DNA of 7,002 nucleotides. It comes from a bacterium (GTDB lineage: Bacteria > Planctomycetota > Planctomycetia > Pirellulales > Pirellulaceae). The translations under genes were made by a program, and so were the position numbers. A model generated the notes under the pieces. The model searched no databases and was not told the origin of the DNA. It saw nothing but the letters and a program-made list of their open reading frames with translations. Positions 1-5,541 of the stretch are shown here, in pieces. Each line of letters begins with the position of its first letter. The stretch's first letter is position 1. The DNA is taken from the NCBI GenBank assembly GCA_030432015.1, contig JAUIHJ010000446.1, positions 1 through 7,002 on the forward strand. The letters run 5' to 3'.

Positions 1-1646
1 TCGGGCATAAAGCCGGCCAGGTGATCCGAACGCACCGGGTGCTGCAATTTGCGAATTGCCTTCGCTTCAATCTGCCGCACCCGTTCGCGTGTGACCTTAA
101 AGATCCGGCCGACTTCCTCCAGGGTGTAGGTGTAGCCGTCGCCCAGCCCGTATCGCAAACGCACGATCTCACGTTCGCGGAACGTGAGCGTCCTGAGCAG
201 GCAATCGATTTTTTCGCGAAGGATGCCATTGTTGGCGTTCTTAATCGGGTTGTCACAGTGCGAGTCCTCAATGAACTCGCCAAAGCTGCAATCGTCACCG
301 TCTCCCACCGGTCGGTCCAGGCTCACGGGATGGCGACCAATGTCCAGGACCCGCTTCACCTCTTCCAGTTCCACGCCACTGCGGCGCGAAATCTCTTCCA
401 TGGTCGGCTCGCGACGGATCTCTTGTTGCAGCTTCTTCTGAATATTGCGCAACTTGGACAGTACGTCAATCATATGCACCGGAAGTCGAATCGTTCGAGC
501 CTGATCCGCGATGGCCCGCGTGATGGCTTGGCGGATCCACCAAGTGGCGTAGGTGGAGAATTTGAAACCTCGCCGATACTCGTACTTATCGACGGCCCTC
601 ATGAGGCCGGTATTGCCTTCCTGGATCAGATCCAGGAAGCTCAGGCCCCGATTTCGGTACTTTTTCGCGATCGATACCACCAGCCGCAAATTGCCACTGG
701 AAAGCTGCCGTTTGGCCAATTCGTATTCGAGATACTGCTTTTCGACCGCCTCGGAGCGAGCTTTTAGTCCGCGCGGGCTTTCCTGCATCGTGACCATCAT
801 ATTGCGCAGCTCACGCCGCAGATTAGCACATTCGTCCCGAAACATCGGGTCGTCCTTCAGCTTCGTCAGCCGCTCGCGGGTCTGATGCATGCGTGCCGAA
901 AATTCCGCGAGTTGCTTCATCAGCGGGTGCACGCGCCGCGACCGCAGACTCAACTCTTCGACCAATTGCAGGCATTTCCGGCGACGTCGCAGGAATCGCT
1001 CGCGAATCACCAGACGCTCCTGGCGGGTCGTCGACTTGAGAATCAGGAGCTTGAAATCACGTTGATTCCGTTCCAGCAGGTTCTCCAGCGTCCGCAGGTT
1101 GTGCGGCATCCGTGCTAGAATCTGCTCCTTGGTCAGCTGTTCGGTCAGTGAAACCTTGATCGTGCGATCGAACGGCAGTTCGCCGTTGTAAACCTTGGTC
1201 AGCGTTTCCACGGTTGCCCGCAGGGCGTAATCGCAGCTCAGCAGCGTGCGGCGAAATCGCTTGCGTGTCACTTCAATCTTCTTCGCCAGCGAGATCTCTT
1301 CTTCGCGGGTGAGCAACGGGATCTCCGCCATTTGGCTGAGATACATCCGGATCGGATCGTCGCTCAGCTTCGGCAGGACTTCGGCCGGCAGGAGCGACGG
1401 GGCATCCGCTTCGGCCTTTTCCAAAGTGCCGCTTGTGGACGGCGGCTTGGGGTCCTCGAACCCGTCGTCCGGTGCGTCGGTCACCAGCTCGACACCCTCT
1501 TCCTCCAGGGCAACCAGCAAATTGTCGAGCTTTGCTGGGCTGACGTCTTCGTCTGGCAGGTAAGAGTTTACTTCGTCATAGGTGAGATAGCCCTGGGATT
1601 GGCCCTTCTCGATCAACTGCTTCAATTCGTTTTCGTACTGATCCAC
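1..1646 (-). CDS. rpoD: RNA polymerase primary sigma factor RpoD (SigA), 3' end cut by window edge
   Basis: This is the primary sigma-70 subunit, which guides core RNA polymerase to housekeeping promoters. The frame is open for 548 codons to the window edge. Visible parts in order: a region 1.1-like N-terminus (about 1-60); an acidic/proline linker; region 1.2 (DDPIRMYLSQMAEIPLLT, 96-113); a charged helical non-conserved region (about 130-310); region 2 (DLIQEGNTGLMRA near 338-351, FKFSTYATWWIRQAI 361-375, DQARTIRLPVHM 381-392), which melts and reads the -10; region 3 (about 393-450); and the region 4.2 helix-turn-helix (TLEEVGRIFKVTRERVRQIE, 508-527), which reads the -35. The GTG start is fixed by an in-frame TGA two codons upstream (1650-1652) and a GGAGG nine bases before it. 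The last visible residues (HPVRSDHLAGFMP) match where sigma-70 proteins end, so probably only a few codons are missing. It lies 56 bp after dnaG on the same strand, presumably co-transcribed. All core regions look intact. Confidence 0.98.
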   Translation of the reverse strand, partial: MDQYENELKQLIEKGQSQGYLTYDEVNSYLPDEDVSPAKLDNLLVALEEEGVELVTDAPDDGFEDPKPPSTSGTLEKAEADAPSLLPAEVLPKLSDDPIRMYLSQMAEIPLLTREEEISLAKKIEVTRKRFRRTLLSCDYALRATVETLTKVYNGELPFDRTIKVSLTEQLTKEQILARMPHNLRTLENLLERNQRDFKLLILKSTTRQERLVIRERFLRRRRKCLQLVEELSLRSRRVHPLMKQLAEFSARMHQTRERLTKLKDDPMFRDECANLRRELRNMMVTMQESPRGLKARSEAVEKQYLEYELAKRQLSSGNLRLVVSIAKKYRNRGLSFLDLIQEGNTGLMRAVDKYEYRRGFKFSTYATWWIRQAITRAIADQARTIRLPVHMIDVLSKLRNIQKKLQQEIRREPTMEEISRRSGVELEEVKRVLDIGRHPVSLDRPVGDGDDCSFGEFIEDSHCDNPIKNANNGILREKIDCLLRTLTFREREIVRLRYGLGDGYTYTLEEVGRIFKVTRERVRQIEAKAIRKLQHPVRSDHLAGFMP

Positions 1647-1655
1647 GTGTCAAAT

Positions 1656-1660
1656 CCTCC
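1656..1660 (-). promoter_or_regulatory. Shine-Dalgarno of rpoD
   Basis: On the minus strand GGAGG lies nine bases before the GTG at 1646-1644. With the in-frame TGA at 1652-1650 it settles the non-ATG start. I see no hairpin with a T tract in the 56-bp dnaG-rpoD gap (1647-1702), which fits read-through from dnaG. Confidence 0.75.
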
Positions 1661-1702
1661 CGCGACTTCCTGCGCTAAAAGGGGACACAAGGCGATTGGC
1701 AG

Positions 1703-3565
1703 CTACCCATCCGTGGGTGCGGGAATACCGTGTCGCCTTCTTTCTTCTTCAACGAGTTGCCGTAAGACGTCTAATTCCTCCTGGTCTTCAAATTGACGTT
1801 GTTCCAGGCCGGCGACCAGCTCGCGACGGCTCGATTCCGTTTGACGATCTAAAATGCCATCCAGCAATCGGCGAAGCCGAGTTGCTGCGTCCTCCTGGGC
1901 TGCTTCCTCCTTAGAGGTCGCTCGTTCGTCAATCTCGACGAACAAGTTCTTTAGCTGTGGGTCCTCGAGGTCGCTGAGGATTCTAGAAAAGTCAACGGCT
2001 TCGCCCGCTTCCGCAACCTCACGGTAACGGGCATAAATCTCTCGGATCGGTCCGCTGGTGATCAGCTCGGTCGGGATTTCCTCCAACACGTTGTCACACA
2101 GTTCCGGGTGAACGGCCATCATCTCCAGCAGCTCGACTTCGGTCGGGTCCAGCAGGCTGCGGTCGTAACTTTTGGTCTGCAGAGGAGTTGGCTCGGCGGG
2201 CGTACGCGGCGAGGCCTGCTGTCGGATCTCTTTGATCCGCGTCCGCAGCATCGCATCGTCGACTCGGAATTCACGGGCCAGCCGGGCCAGGACTTGCCGT
2301 TCGCGGACCGTCTTGGACGATGTTGTATGGGCCGTCAGGCGGGGGGCTTTCGCGACGACACCGAGCAACGCTTCGAGTGCCTGGTTGGCGCGGTGGGTGT
2401 CACGCACCAGGTCCACGCCGCGGGTGTGAGTTTCGATGGCGTGTTCGAAGGCATCGACGGCGCCACGCAGCCGCAGCCGCATTCCCTCGGCGCCTTCCTG
2501 CTGCACGAAATCGCACGGATCGGCGCCGGCGGGCAATGTCAAGATGCGCAGGTCAACTTCACCGGCAACGAACAATTCGAGCACCTCGTTGGTGCGGCGT
2601 TGTCCAGCCTCGTCGCCGTCCAGGACCAGGGTAATGGTGTCTGCGTACCGCTTCAGCAAACGAATGTGCCGCTGACCGAGGGCCGTTCCCAGCACCGCCA
2701 CCACGTTGGCCAAGCCATGCTGGTGGGCCATGATGACGTCCGTATAGCCTTCAACGACGACGACTTCTTTGCTCTTGCGGATCGCGTCGCGTGCCAGGTC
2801 GAGCCCGTACACGTTGTCGCTCTTGGAGAACAAGCGGGTCTCGCGCGAGTTGAAGTACTTGGCGGTTTTATCGGTGGCGAATTCCGGCAGGACGCGACCA
2901 CCAAAGCCGATCGTGCGGCTTTGCGTGTCCCGAATCGGAAAAATGACGCGACCTTTGAAAAAGTCGTAATAACGACCGCTCTTGGTGCTGGTACCCAGCA
3001 CCCCGGCCGCCTTCAAGACCGCGGCGGAATACTGCGTCGCGGCCGCCCGTTCGACCAGCCACTGCCATTCATTGGGTGAAAAACCGACTTGAAACTGAGC
3101 ACAGGCGTCGGCGGTGAAGTTTCGCTGTTGAAGATATTCGCGGGCGGGCGCTGCCTCGGCAGAATGCAACAGGCATTCCCGGAACTGCTGCATAGCCCAG
3201 GCGGCGGCACTGAATAGAGTCTGCTTGTCGTTTGGATCGCCCGGAAGGGTCTTGGGCTGGGCCGGGCCGCTCCGCAACACGACGCCAGCCCGTTCGGCCA
3301 GCATCTCCAGGGCTTCACGGAAATCGAGCCCCTCTTGTTGCATGATGAAACTAAAGATGTCACCCCCAATGTCGCATACCCAGCACTTCCAGGACTGGCG
3401 GGCGGGATTCACCTGCAAGCTGGGGCGGGCGTCGTCGTGCCACGGACAGATCGCCACATAGGCACTGCCTTGACGTTGGAGCGGCAGATAGCTACCGACC
3501 AGATCGACAATGTCGACCGTACGGCGAATCTGCTCTTTCGCTTCCTGAGACGCGAAGGACACCAT
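1703..3565 (-). CDS. dnaG: DNA primase DnaG
   Basis: DnaG synthesises the short RNA primers used at the replication fork and is recruited there by the DnaB helicase. The chosen start gives 620 residues. Domains in order: a CHC2 zinc-binding domain with C40, H43, C61 and C64 (CPWH and CWVC), the same numbering as E. coli DnaG; the RNA polymerase core with YYDFFKGRVIFPIRD (about 199-213) and IGFGGRVL (219-226); a Toprim fold with the catalytic glutamate E272 in VEGYTDV and the metal-binding aspartates D316 and D318 in LDGDEAG; and a helical, charged C-terminal helicase-interaction domain (about 465-620). All key residues are present. The frame extends upstream to a GTG at 3640, but that adds a proline-rich 25-residue tail unlike DnaG. 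The ATG at 3565 follows AAAGGAG by only 3 bases, and the next codon, GTG at 3562, follows it by 6, so either may be the true start. The gene heads an operon with rpoD. Confidence 0.98.
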   Translation of the reverse strand: MVSFASQEAKEQIRRTVDIVDLVGSYLPLQRQGSAYVAICPWHDDARPSLQVNPARQSWKCWVCDIGGDIFSFIMQQEGLDFREALEMLAERAGVVLRSGPAQPKTLPGDPNDKQTLFSAAAWAMQQFRECLLHSAEAAPAREYLQQRNFTADACAQFQVGFSPNEWQWLVERAAATQYSAAVLKAAGVLGTSTKSGRYYDFFKGRVIFPIRDTQSRTIGFGGRVLPEFATDKTAKYFNSRETRLFSKSDNVYGLDLARDAIRKSKEVVVVEGYTDVIMAHQHGLANVVAVLGTALGQRHIRLLKRYADTITLVLDGDEAGQRRTNEVLELFVAGEVDLRILTLPAGADPCDFVQQEGAEGMRLRLRGAVDAFEHAIETHTRGVDLVRDTHRANQALEALLGVVAKAPRLTAHTTSSKTVRERQVLARLAREFRVDDAMLRTRIKEIRQQASPRTPAEPTPLQTKSYDRSLLDPTEVELLEMMAVHPELCDNVLEEIPTELITSGPIREIYARYREVAEAGEAVDFSRILSDLEDPQLKNLFVEIDERATSKEEAAQEDAATRLRRLLDGILDRQTESSRRELVAGLEQRQFEDQEELDVLRQLVEEERRRHGIPAPTDG

Positions 3566-3757
3566 CGACTCCTTTGGCGTAGGGCCTGCCGGGGGGGGTA
3601 AGCAAGGCCATGGCCGGAGTGCACTTCCTTGTGAACTCACCGCCTGCGTCCTGGCTCAGTTGGTTAGTCTATCGCCAAACTGAACTGAAATGGACCGTAG
3701 CAGTGAGGTCCTTCCCGCTAACTCTCTCGAATCGGCGGTGTGCCATCCTTAGCACGG
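3566..3757 (-). promoter_or_regulatory. Predicted 5' leader of the dnaG-rpoD transcript
   Basis: If the promoter at 3764-3792 is used, transcription would start near 3757 and leave about 190 untranslated bases before dnaG. The leader can fold: GGACC at 3692-3696 pairs with GGTCC at 3707-3711 (10-base loop), and CAGTTGG at 3657-3663 pairs with CCAAACTG at 3675-3682 with one bulged base. A perfect 10-bp palindrome, GGCCATGGCC, sits at 3606-3615, and a run of eight C (minus strand) at 3591-3598. I recognise no known riboswitch or ribosomal-protein binding site. The leader's extent is inferred from the promoter call. Confidence 0.4.
3569..3575 (-). promoter_or_regulatory. Shine-Dalgarno of dnaG
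   Basis: AAAGGAG on the minus strand lies 3 bases before ATG 3565 and 6 bases before GTG 3562. It supports starting dnaG here rather than at the upstream GTG 3640, which has no comparable site. The spacing slightly favours GTG 3562; the E. coli-like numbering of the zinc ligands slightly favours ATG 3565. Confidence 0.65.
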
Positions 3758-3759
3758 AG

Positions 3760-3780
3760 GAGGATTATAGTCCTCTTGTT
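3760..3780. promoter_or_regulatory. Inverted repeat over the -10 box, with a T-rich tail on the plus strand
   Basis: GAGGA (3760-3764) and TCCTC (3771-3775) form a perfect inverted repeat around the TATAAT of the minus-strand promoter, as an operator would. On the plus strand the same repeat could form a 5-bp hairpin followed by TTGTTTTTT (3776-3784), like a weak intrinsic terminator reading away from dnaG. No plus-strand gene ends just before it, so the terminator reading has no obvious client. Both roles are inference. Confidence 0.3.
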
Positions 3781-3792
3781 TTTTGGGGTCAA
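3764..3792 (-). promoter_or_regulatory. Sigma-70 promoter for dnaG-rpoD
   Basis: On the minus strand there is a -35 hexamer TTGACC (3787-3792; five of six match TTGACA), a spacer of exactly 17 bp (3770-3786), and a perfect -10 TATAAT (3764-3769). This is the best promoter in the window, and it faces dnaG. The predicted start point is near 3757. A GAGGA/TCCTC inverted repeat (3760-3775) brackets the -10. The match is to the E. coli consensus; planctomycete promoters are less well defined. Confidence 0.65.
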
Positions 3793-4076
3793 CATTACGC
3801 TGTTGCATCTTGGTGTTGCTCCAAATAGTCTGGTAGTAGAGGGTTAAGGCTCCTGGAGTGGCTCGATGAGGATCTCTTGACGAGAAAAGATTGGCCGCAG
3901 TTCCCAGAGTTGCCGATTTTCTGTCAACAGGAAATGGACCAGAAAAATATGGGGGAACTTGCCAGGGGCGCGTGGCGTCTTACCTATGCACCCCAAAGTG
4001 CACGGCAATTGTAGCATTAACACCGCAACGGCCCTGTCCCTCCTCGCAAAATCCCTACCCACGCGAAGTTGCAGTC
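3793..4076. other. Divergent intergenic region, no convincing gene
   Basis: This stretch separates the dnaG promoter from the plus-strand 164-codon ORF. Its base composition is more A/T-rich than the flanking genes. The one structure I can point to is a 7-bp inverted repeat, TTTTCTG (3917-3923) and CAGAAAA (3940-3946), with a 16-base loop. I found no convincing promoter or strong Shine-Dalgarno for the plus-strand ORF and no rpsU-like coding sequence. A minus-strand frame at 3844-4062 is discussed under rejected items. Confidence 0.5.
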
Positions 4077-4571
4077 ATGATTAACACCCGACACGTTGCC
4101 CGCCCGGACGGTGGCGAAGAGATCGTAAGGATCCTAGACGATCATTTGCTCAACCAGTGGCAGCCTGATAACCCGCTGGCGTTCGAGAAGAGCATTGTCT
4201 GGCTGCGGCCACTGGATACGCTCGATTTTGTCCGCGTGGCTATCGTCCGGAACGCCAAGAGTCGTCGCGGACCGCTGCTCTGCTCGGCCGATGTGACGAT
4301 TCTGGGCTATTCAAAACTAACCCAGGACGCACCATTCGACCCGAAAACAAAGACGTATACACGGCGGCTCTTCTATCTGGCACCGAGCGACTTTGAACTG
4401 AACACGAATCAGTTTCCAGCGGCAGCCATTGATCCCGTGACGATTCTGCCGGGCGAAGCGGGGCGTGCCCCCGATTTACATGAAGCCGAGCGGGGCTATC
4501 CGTGGTGGCTTTGCCGCGCTACGGGGACTGCGGTCTCATCGCCTGTCGGGGCCCACAACCCCGGTGCCTGA
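4077..4571 (+). CDS. Hypothetical protein, 164 aa
   Basis: I do not recognise this family. The product is soluble-looking, with no signal peptide or membrane segment. Residues 1-125 read like a folded domain: a helical stretch (EEIVRILDDHLLNQW, 14-28), then alternating hydrophobic strands (SIVWLRPLDTLDFVRVAIV, 39-57; ADVTILGYSK, 71-80; RRLFYLAPSDFEL, 96-108). Codons here mostly end in G or C, as in neighbouring genes. From about residue 130 the sequence becomes low in hydrophobic pattern and ends in SSPVGAHNPGA, so the C-terminus may be non-conserved or shifted in frame relative to an ancestor. The ATG at 4077 was chosen because the frame's upstream extension begins with TTG at 3891 and runs through non-coding-looking sequence. 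No clear Shine-Dalgarno precedes the ATG. The gene stands alone on the plus strand and converges on the 4862-5329 gene. Whether it is real is not certain. Confidence 0.55.
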   Translation: MINTRHVARPDGGEEIVRILDDHLLNQWQPDNPLAFEKSIVWLRPLDTLDFVRVAIVRNAKSRRGPLLCSADVTILGYSKLTQDAPFDPKTKTYTRRLFYLAPSDFELNTNQFPAAAIDPVTILPGEAGRAPDLHEAERGYPWWLCRATGTAVSSPVGAHNPGA

Positions 4572-4578
4572 TGCGATC

Positions 4579-4610
4579 AACCTGGAGATCCAGCCAGAAC
4601 CTGGAGATCC
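4579..4610. repeat. 13-bp tandem direct repeat, two copies
   Basis: AACCTGGAGATCC occurs at 4579-4591 and 4598-4610, separated by CAGCCAG-type sequence. The copies are identical and start eight bases after the stop codon of the upstream ORF. It is too short to assign to a known element. Confidence 0.6.
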
Positions 4611-4658
4611 CGCCGGGGATAGCCCGTCAGGCAAAGTTCACGAACCGGGCGACCCAGC

Positions 4659-4675
4659 CGCGGCGCCTCGCCGCG
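4659..4675. terminator. GC-rich hairpin, possible bidirectional terminator
   Basis: CGCGGCG (4659-4665) and CGCCGCG (4669-4675) form a perfect 7-bp all-G/C stem with a 3-base loop between two convergent genes. There is no T tract on either side, so it is not a canonical intrinsic terminator. The position suggests a role at the converging 3' ends, but that is inference. Confidence 0.3.
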
Positions 4676-4861
4676 ATCGGGATGCGAGCGACAAACGGTG
4701 ACACGCAGCCGGGCAACCGCCGCCAATCGCCACCGGCAGCAATCGCCGCAGCCAGCCGCGTCGCGGCGACATGAACTCACCTGGGGTGCCGACCCTGGGA
4801 AACGGTCGGACAGCACGATCCATCCAGCCAGGCTCGCCACTTCCCTCTGCCCGTGCCTGCC

Positions 4862-5329
4862 CTAACCCTTGTTGGCCTGCTCAAAGTACTGCAGGATTCG
4901 GTCAATCGAAAACCCCCACAGGTCAGCCATCAGCAGCGGGCCGCCGATGCCGATGCGCCGCAGTTCTGCCACAGGCACGTCCAACGCAACTGCCAATTGC
5001 TGGTGCCAGTCATCCGGCCAACCGTCGAGTTGATGATCTTCCGCGAGAATGTCGTACGTCCCGCGTGAATGCTCCGTCATGGAGTCATAGGCGTCGAATC
5101 GGGACTCGTCGGTGATTCGCCCGTCCTTGAGTTTAGCTCGCAAAAAGTAACACTTCAGCGGTGCCAAGTCCTCGTCATTGCAGACGACGCTGACCAGTCG
5201 CAACTCGTCACCCAGCGGATGCCCCAAGGCCTCACTGTTACGGCGGCCGGTCCACACATCCTCGACCGGCGACGAATCAACCAACCGGAACTGTCCCATC
5301 GAGTCAACAAGTAAGTAGCGGAGAAACAT
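4862..5329 (-). CDS. Hypothetical protein, 155 aa, planctomycete-type
   Basis: The function is unknown. The product is an acidic, soluble-looking protein without a signal peptide or membrane span. It begins MFLRYLLVDSMGQFRLVD, alternates strand-like hydrophobic segments (ELRLVSVVC, 42-50; LKCYFLRAKL, 58-67), and has a tryptophan-rich motif GWPDDWHQQLAVALDVP (103-119). It ends with GGPLLMADLWGFSIDRILQYFEQA (129-152), probably a loop and a terminal amphipathic helix. The regular pattern and the abrupt, well-formed C-terminus suggest a real, conserved gene; I recall similar uncharacterised proteins in planctomycetes but cannot verify this here. The ATG at 5329 was preferred over an in-frame TTG at 5359, because the extension (MARLYSLGLA) adds nothing domain-like and the TTG lies almost at the predicted transcription start. 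The Shine-Dalgarno is weak (GGGCTC). It is separated by 212 bp from the upstream PPC gene and so probably has its own promoter. Confidence 0.82.
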   Translation of the reverse strand: MFLRYLLVDSMGQFRLVDSSPVEDVWTGRRNSEALGHPLGDELRLVSVVCNDEDLAPLKCYFLRAKLKDGRITDESRFDAYDSMTEHSRGTYDILAEDHQLDGWPDDWHQQLAVALDVPVAELRRIGIGGPLLMADLWGFSIDRILQYFEQANKG

Positions 5330-5370
5330 AGCGAGCCCTAGAGAGTAAAGTCGAGCCAAAACGACTCACG

Positions 5371-5376
5371 ATTATG
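5371..5376 (-). promoter_or_regulatory. Candidate -10 box for the 155-aa gene
   Basis: CATAAT on the minus strand (five of six match TATAAT) would place a start point near 5364, about 35 bases before the ATG at 5329. The sequence 17 bp upstream (TTTCTT) is a poor -35. This is a weak call made mainly from position. Confidence 0.3.
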
Positions 5377-5448
5377 TCTCGACACAAACTCTAAAGAAAG
5401 CCTTTTTCGGCGAAATGCGTCGCGACTTTTTGCGCCCGCGGTGTGGTG

Positions 5449-5514
5449 TTTCCCCTAGGCAAAATGGTCCGCCTGGGAAAACGTTGCGGCATCGGTCAGC
5501 CTTGATCGGCTCCG
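5449..5514 (-). terminator. Two hairpins downstream of the PPC gene, possible termination region
   Basis: The 212-bp gap after the PPC stop codon holds two inverted repeats. CGG-AGCC/GGCT-CCG with a 2-base bulge lies at 5493-5514, about 28 bases past the stop. TTTCCC-AGGC/GCCTGGGAAA with a 2-base bulge lies at 5449-5480. Either could end the minus-strand PPC transcript before the promoter of the next gene. Neither is followed by a T tract on the minus strand, so the call is tentative. Confidence 0.3.
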
Positions 5515-5541
5515 TACTCCCGCACCGAAAAGTCGTGGCCC

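Larger units (their letters stand above)
4572..4861. other. GC-rich gap between convergent genes, with hairpins and a short direct repeat
   Basis: No gene is supported in these 290 bases. They hold a 13-bp direct repeat, AACCTGGAGATCC, at 4579-4591 and 4598-4610 (period 19). Three hairpins follow: ATCCC/GGGAT with a GCCG loop (4607-4620), CGCGGCG/CGCCGCG with a CCT loop (4659-4675), and CCGACC/GGTCGG with a 9-base loop (4789-4809). The first lies just past the stop of the plus-strand ORF, and the last about 50 bases past the stop of the minus-strand gene. Structure-dependent termination in both directions is plausible, but none has a T tract. Short ORFs in both directions here are arginine/proline-rich and look like chance readings of GC-rich DNA. 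Confidence 0.5.

Noticed and set aside
21..767. 248-codon plus-strand open frame opposite rpoD
   Set aside because: It lies wholly antisense to sigma regions 2-4, which are unmistakable. The translation resembles no protein and is explained by GC-rich codon use on the other strand.
2108..3079. 323-codon plus-strand open frame opposite dnaG
   Set aside because: It is antisense to the catalytic core of DnaG, where all catalytic motifs are intact. The translation is rich in His/Gln/Arg/Val typical of a shadow frame.
3650..3740. tRNA-like text on the plus strand (GGCTCAGTTGGTTAG resembles a tRNA D-loop)
   Set aside because: There is no matching D-stem partner, no anticodon stem of correct length, no GGTTCGAATCC-type T arm at the right distance, and no acceptor stem. 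The CAGTTGG pairs instead with CCAAACTG nearby.
3917..3946. Inverted repeat TTTTCTG/CAGAAAA as a terminator or operator
   Set aside because: Seven A/T-rich base pairs with a 16-base loop give a weak structure, and no gene ends or clear promoter lies beside it.
3844..4062. Minus-strand 72-codon frame (from a GTG at 4062) between dnaG and the plus-strand ORF
   Set aside because: The C-terminal half reads somewhat protein-like, but the start is a GTG without Shine-Dalgarno, the N-terminal half is irregular, and there is no recognisable S21 or other family. It was not called as a gene.
4577..4840. Minus-strand 87-codon frame and overlapping plus-strand frames in the convergent gap
   Set aside because: They are Arg/Pro/Ala/Cys-rich with no hydrophobic periodicity; several frames are open at once over the same GC-rich bases, as expected by chance.
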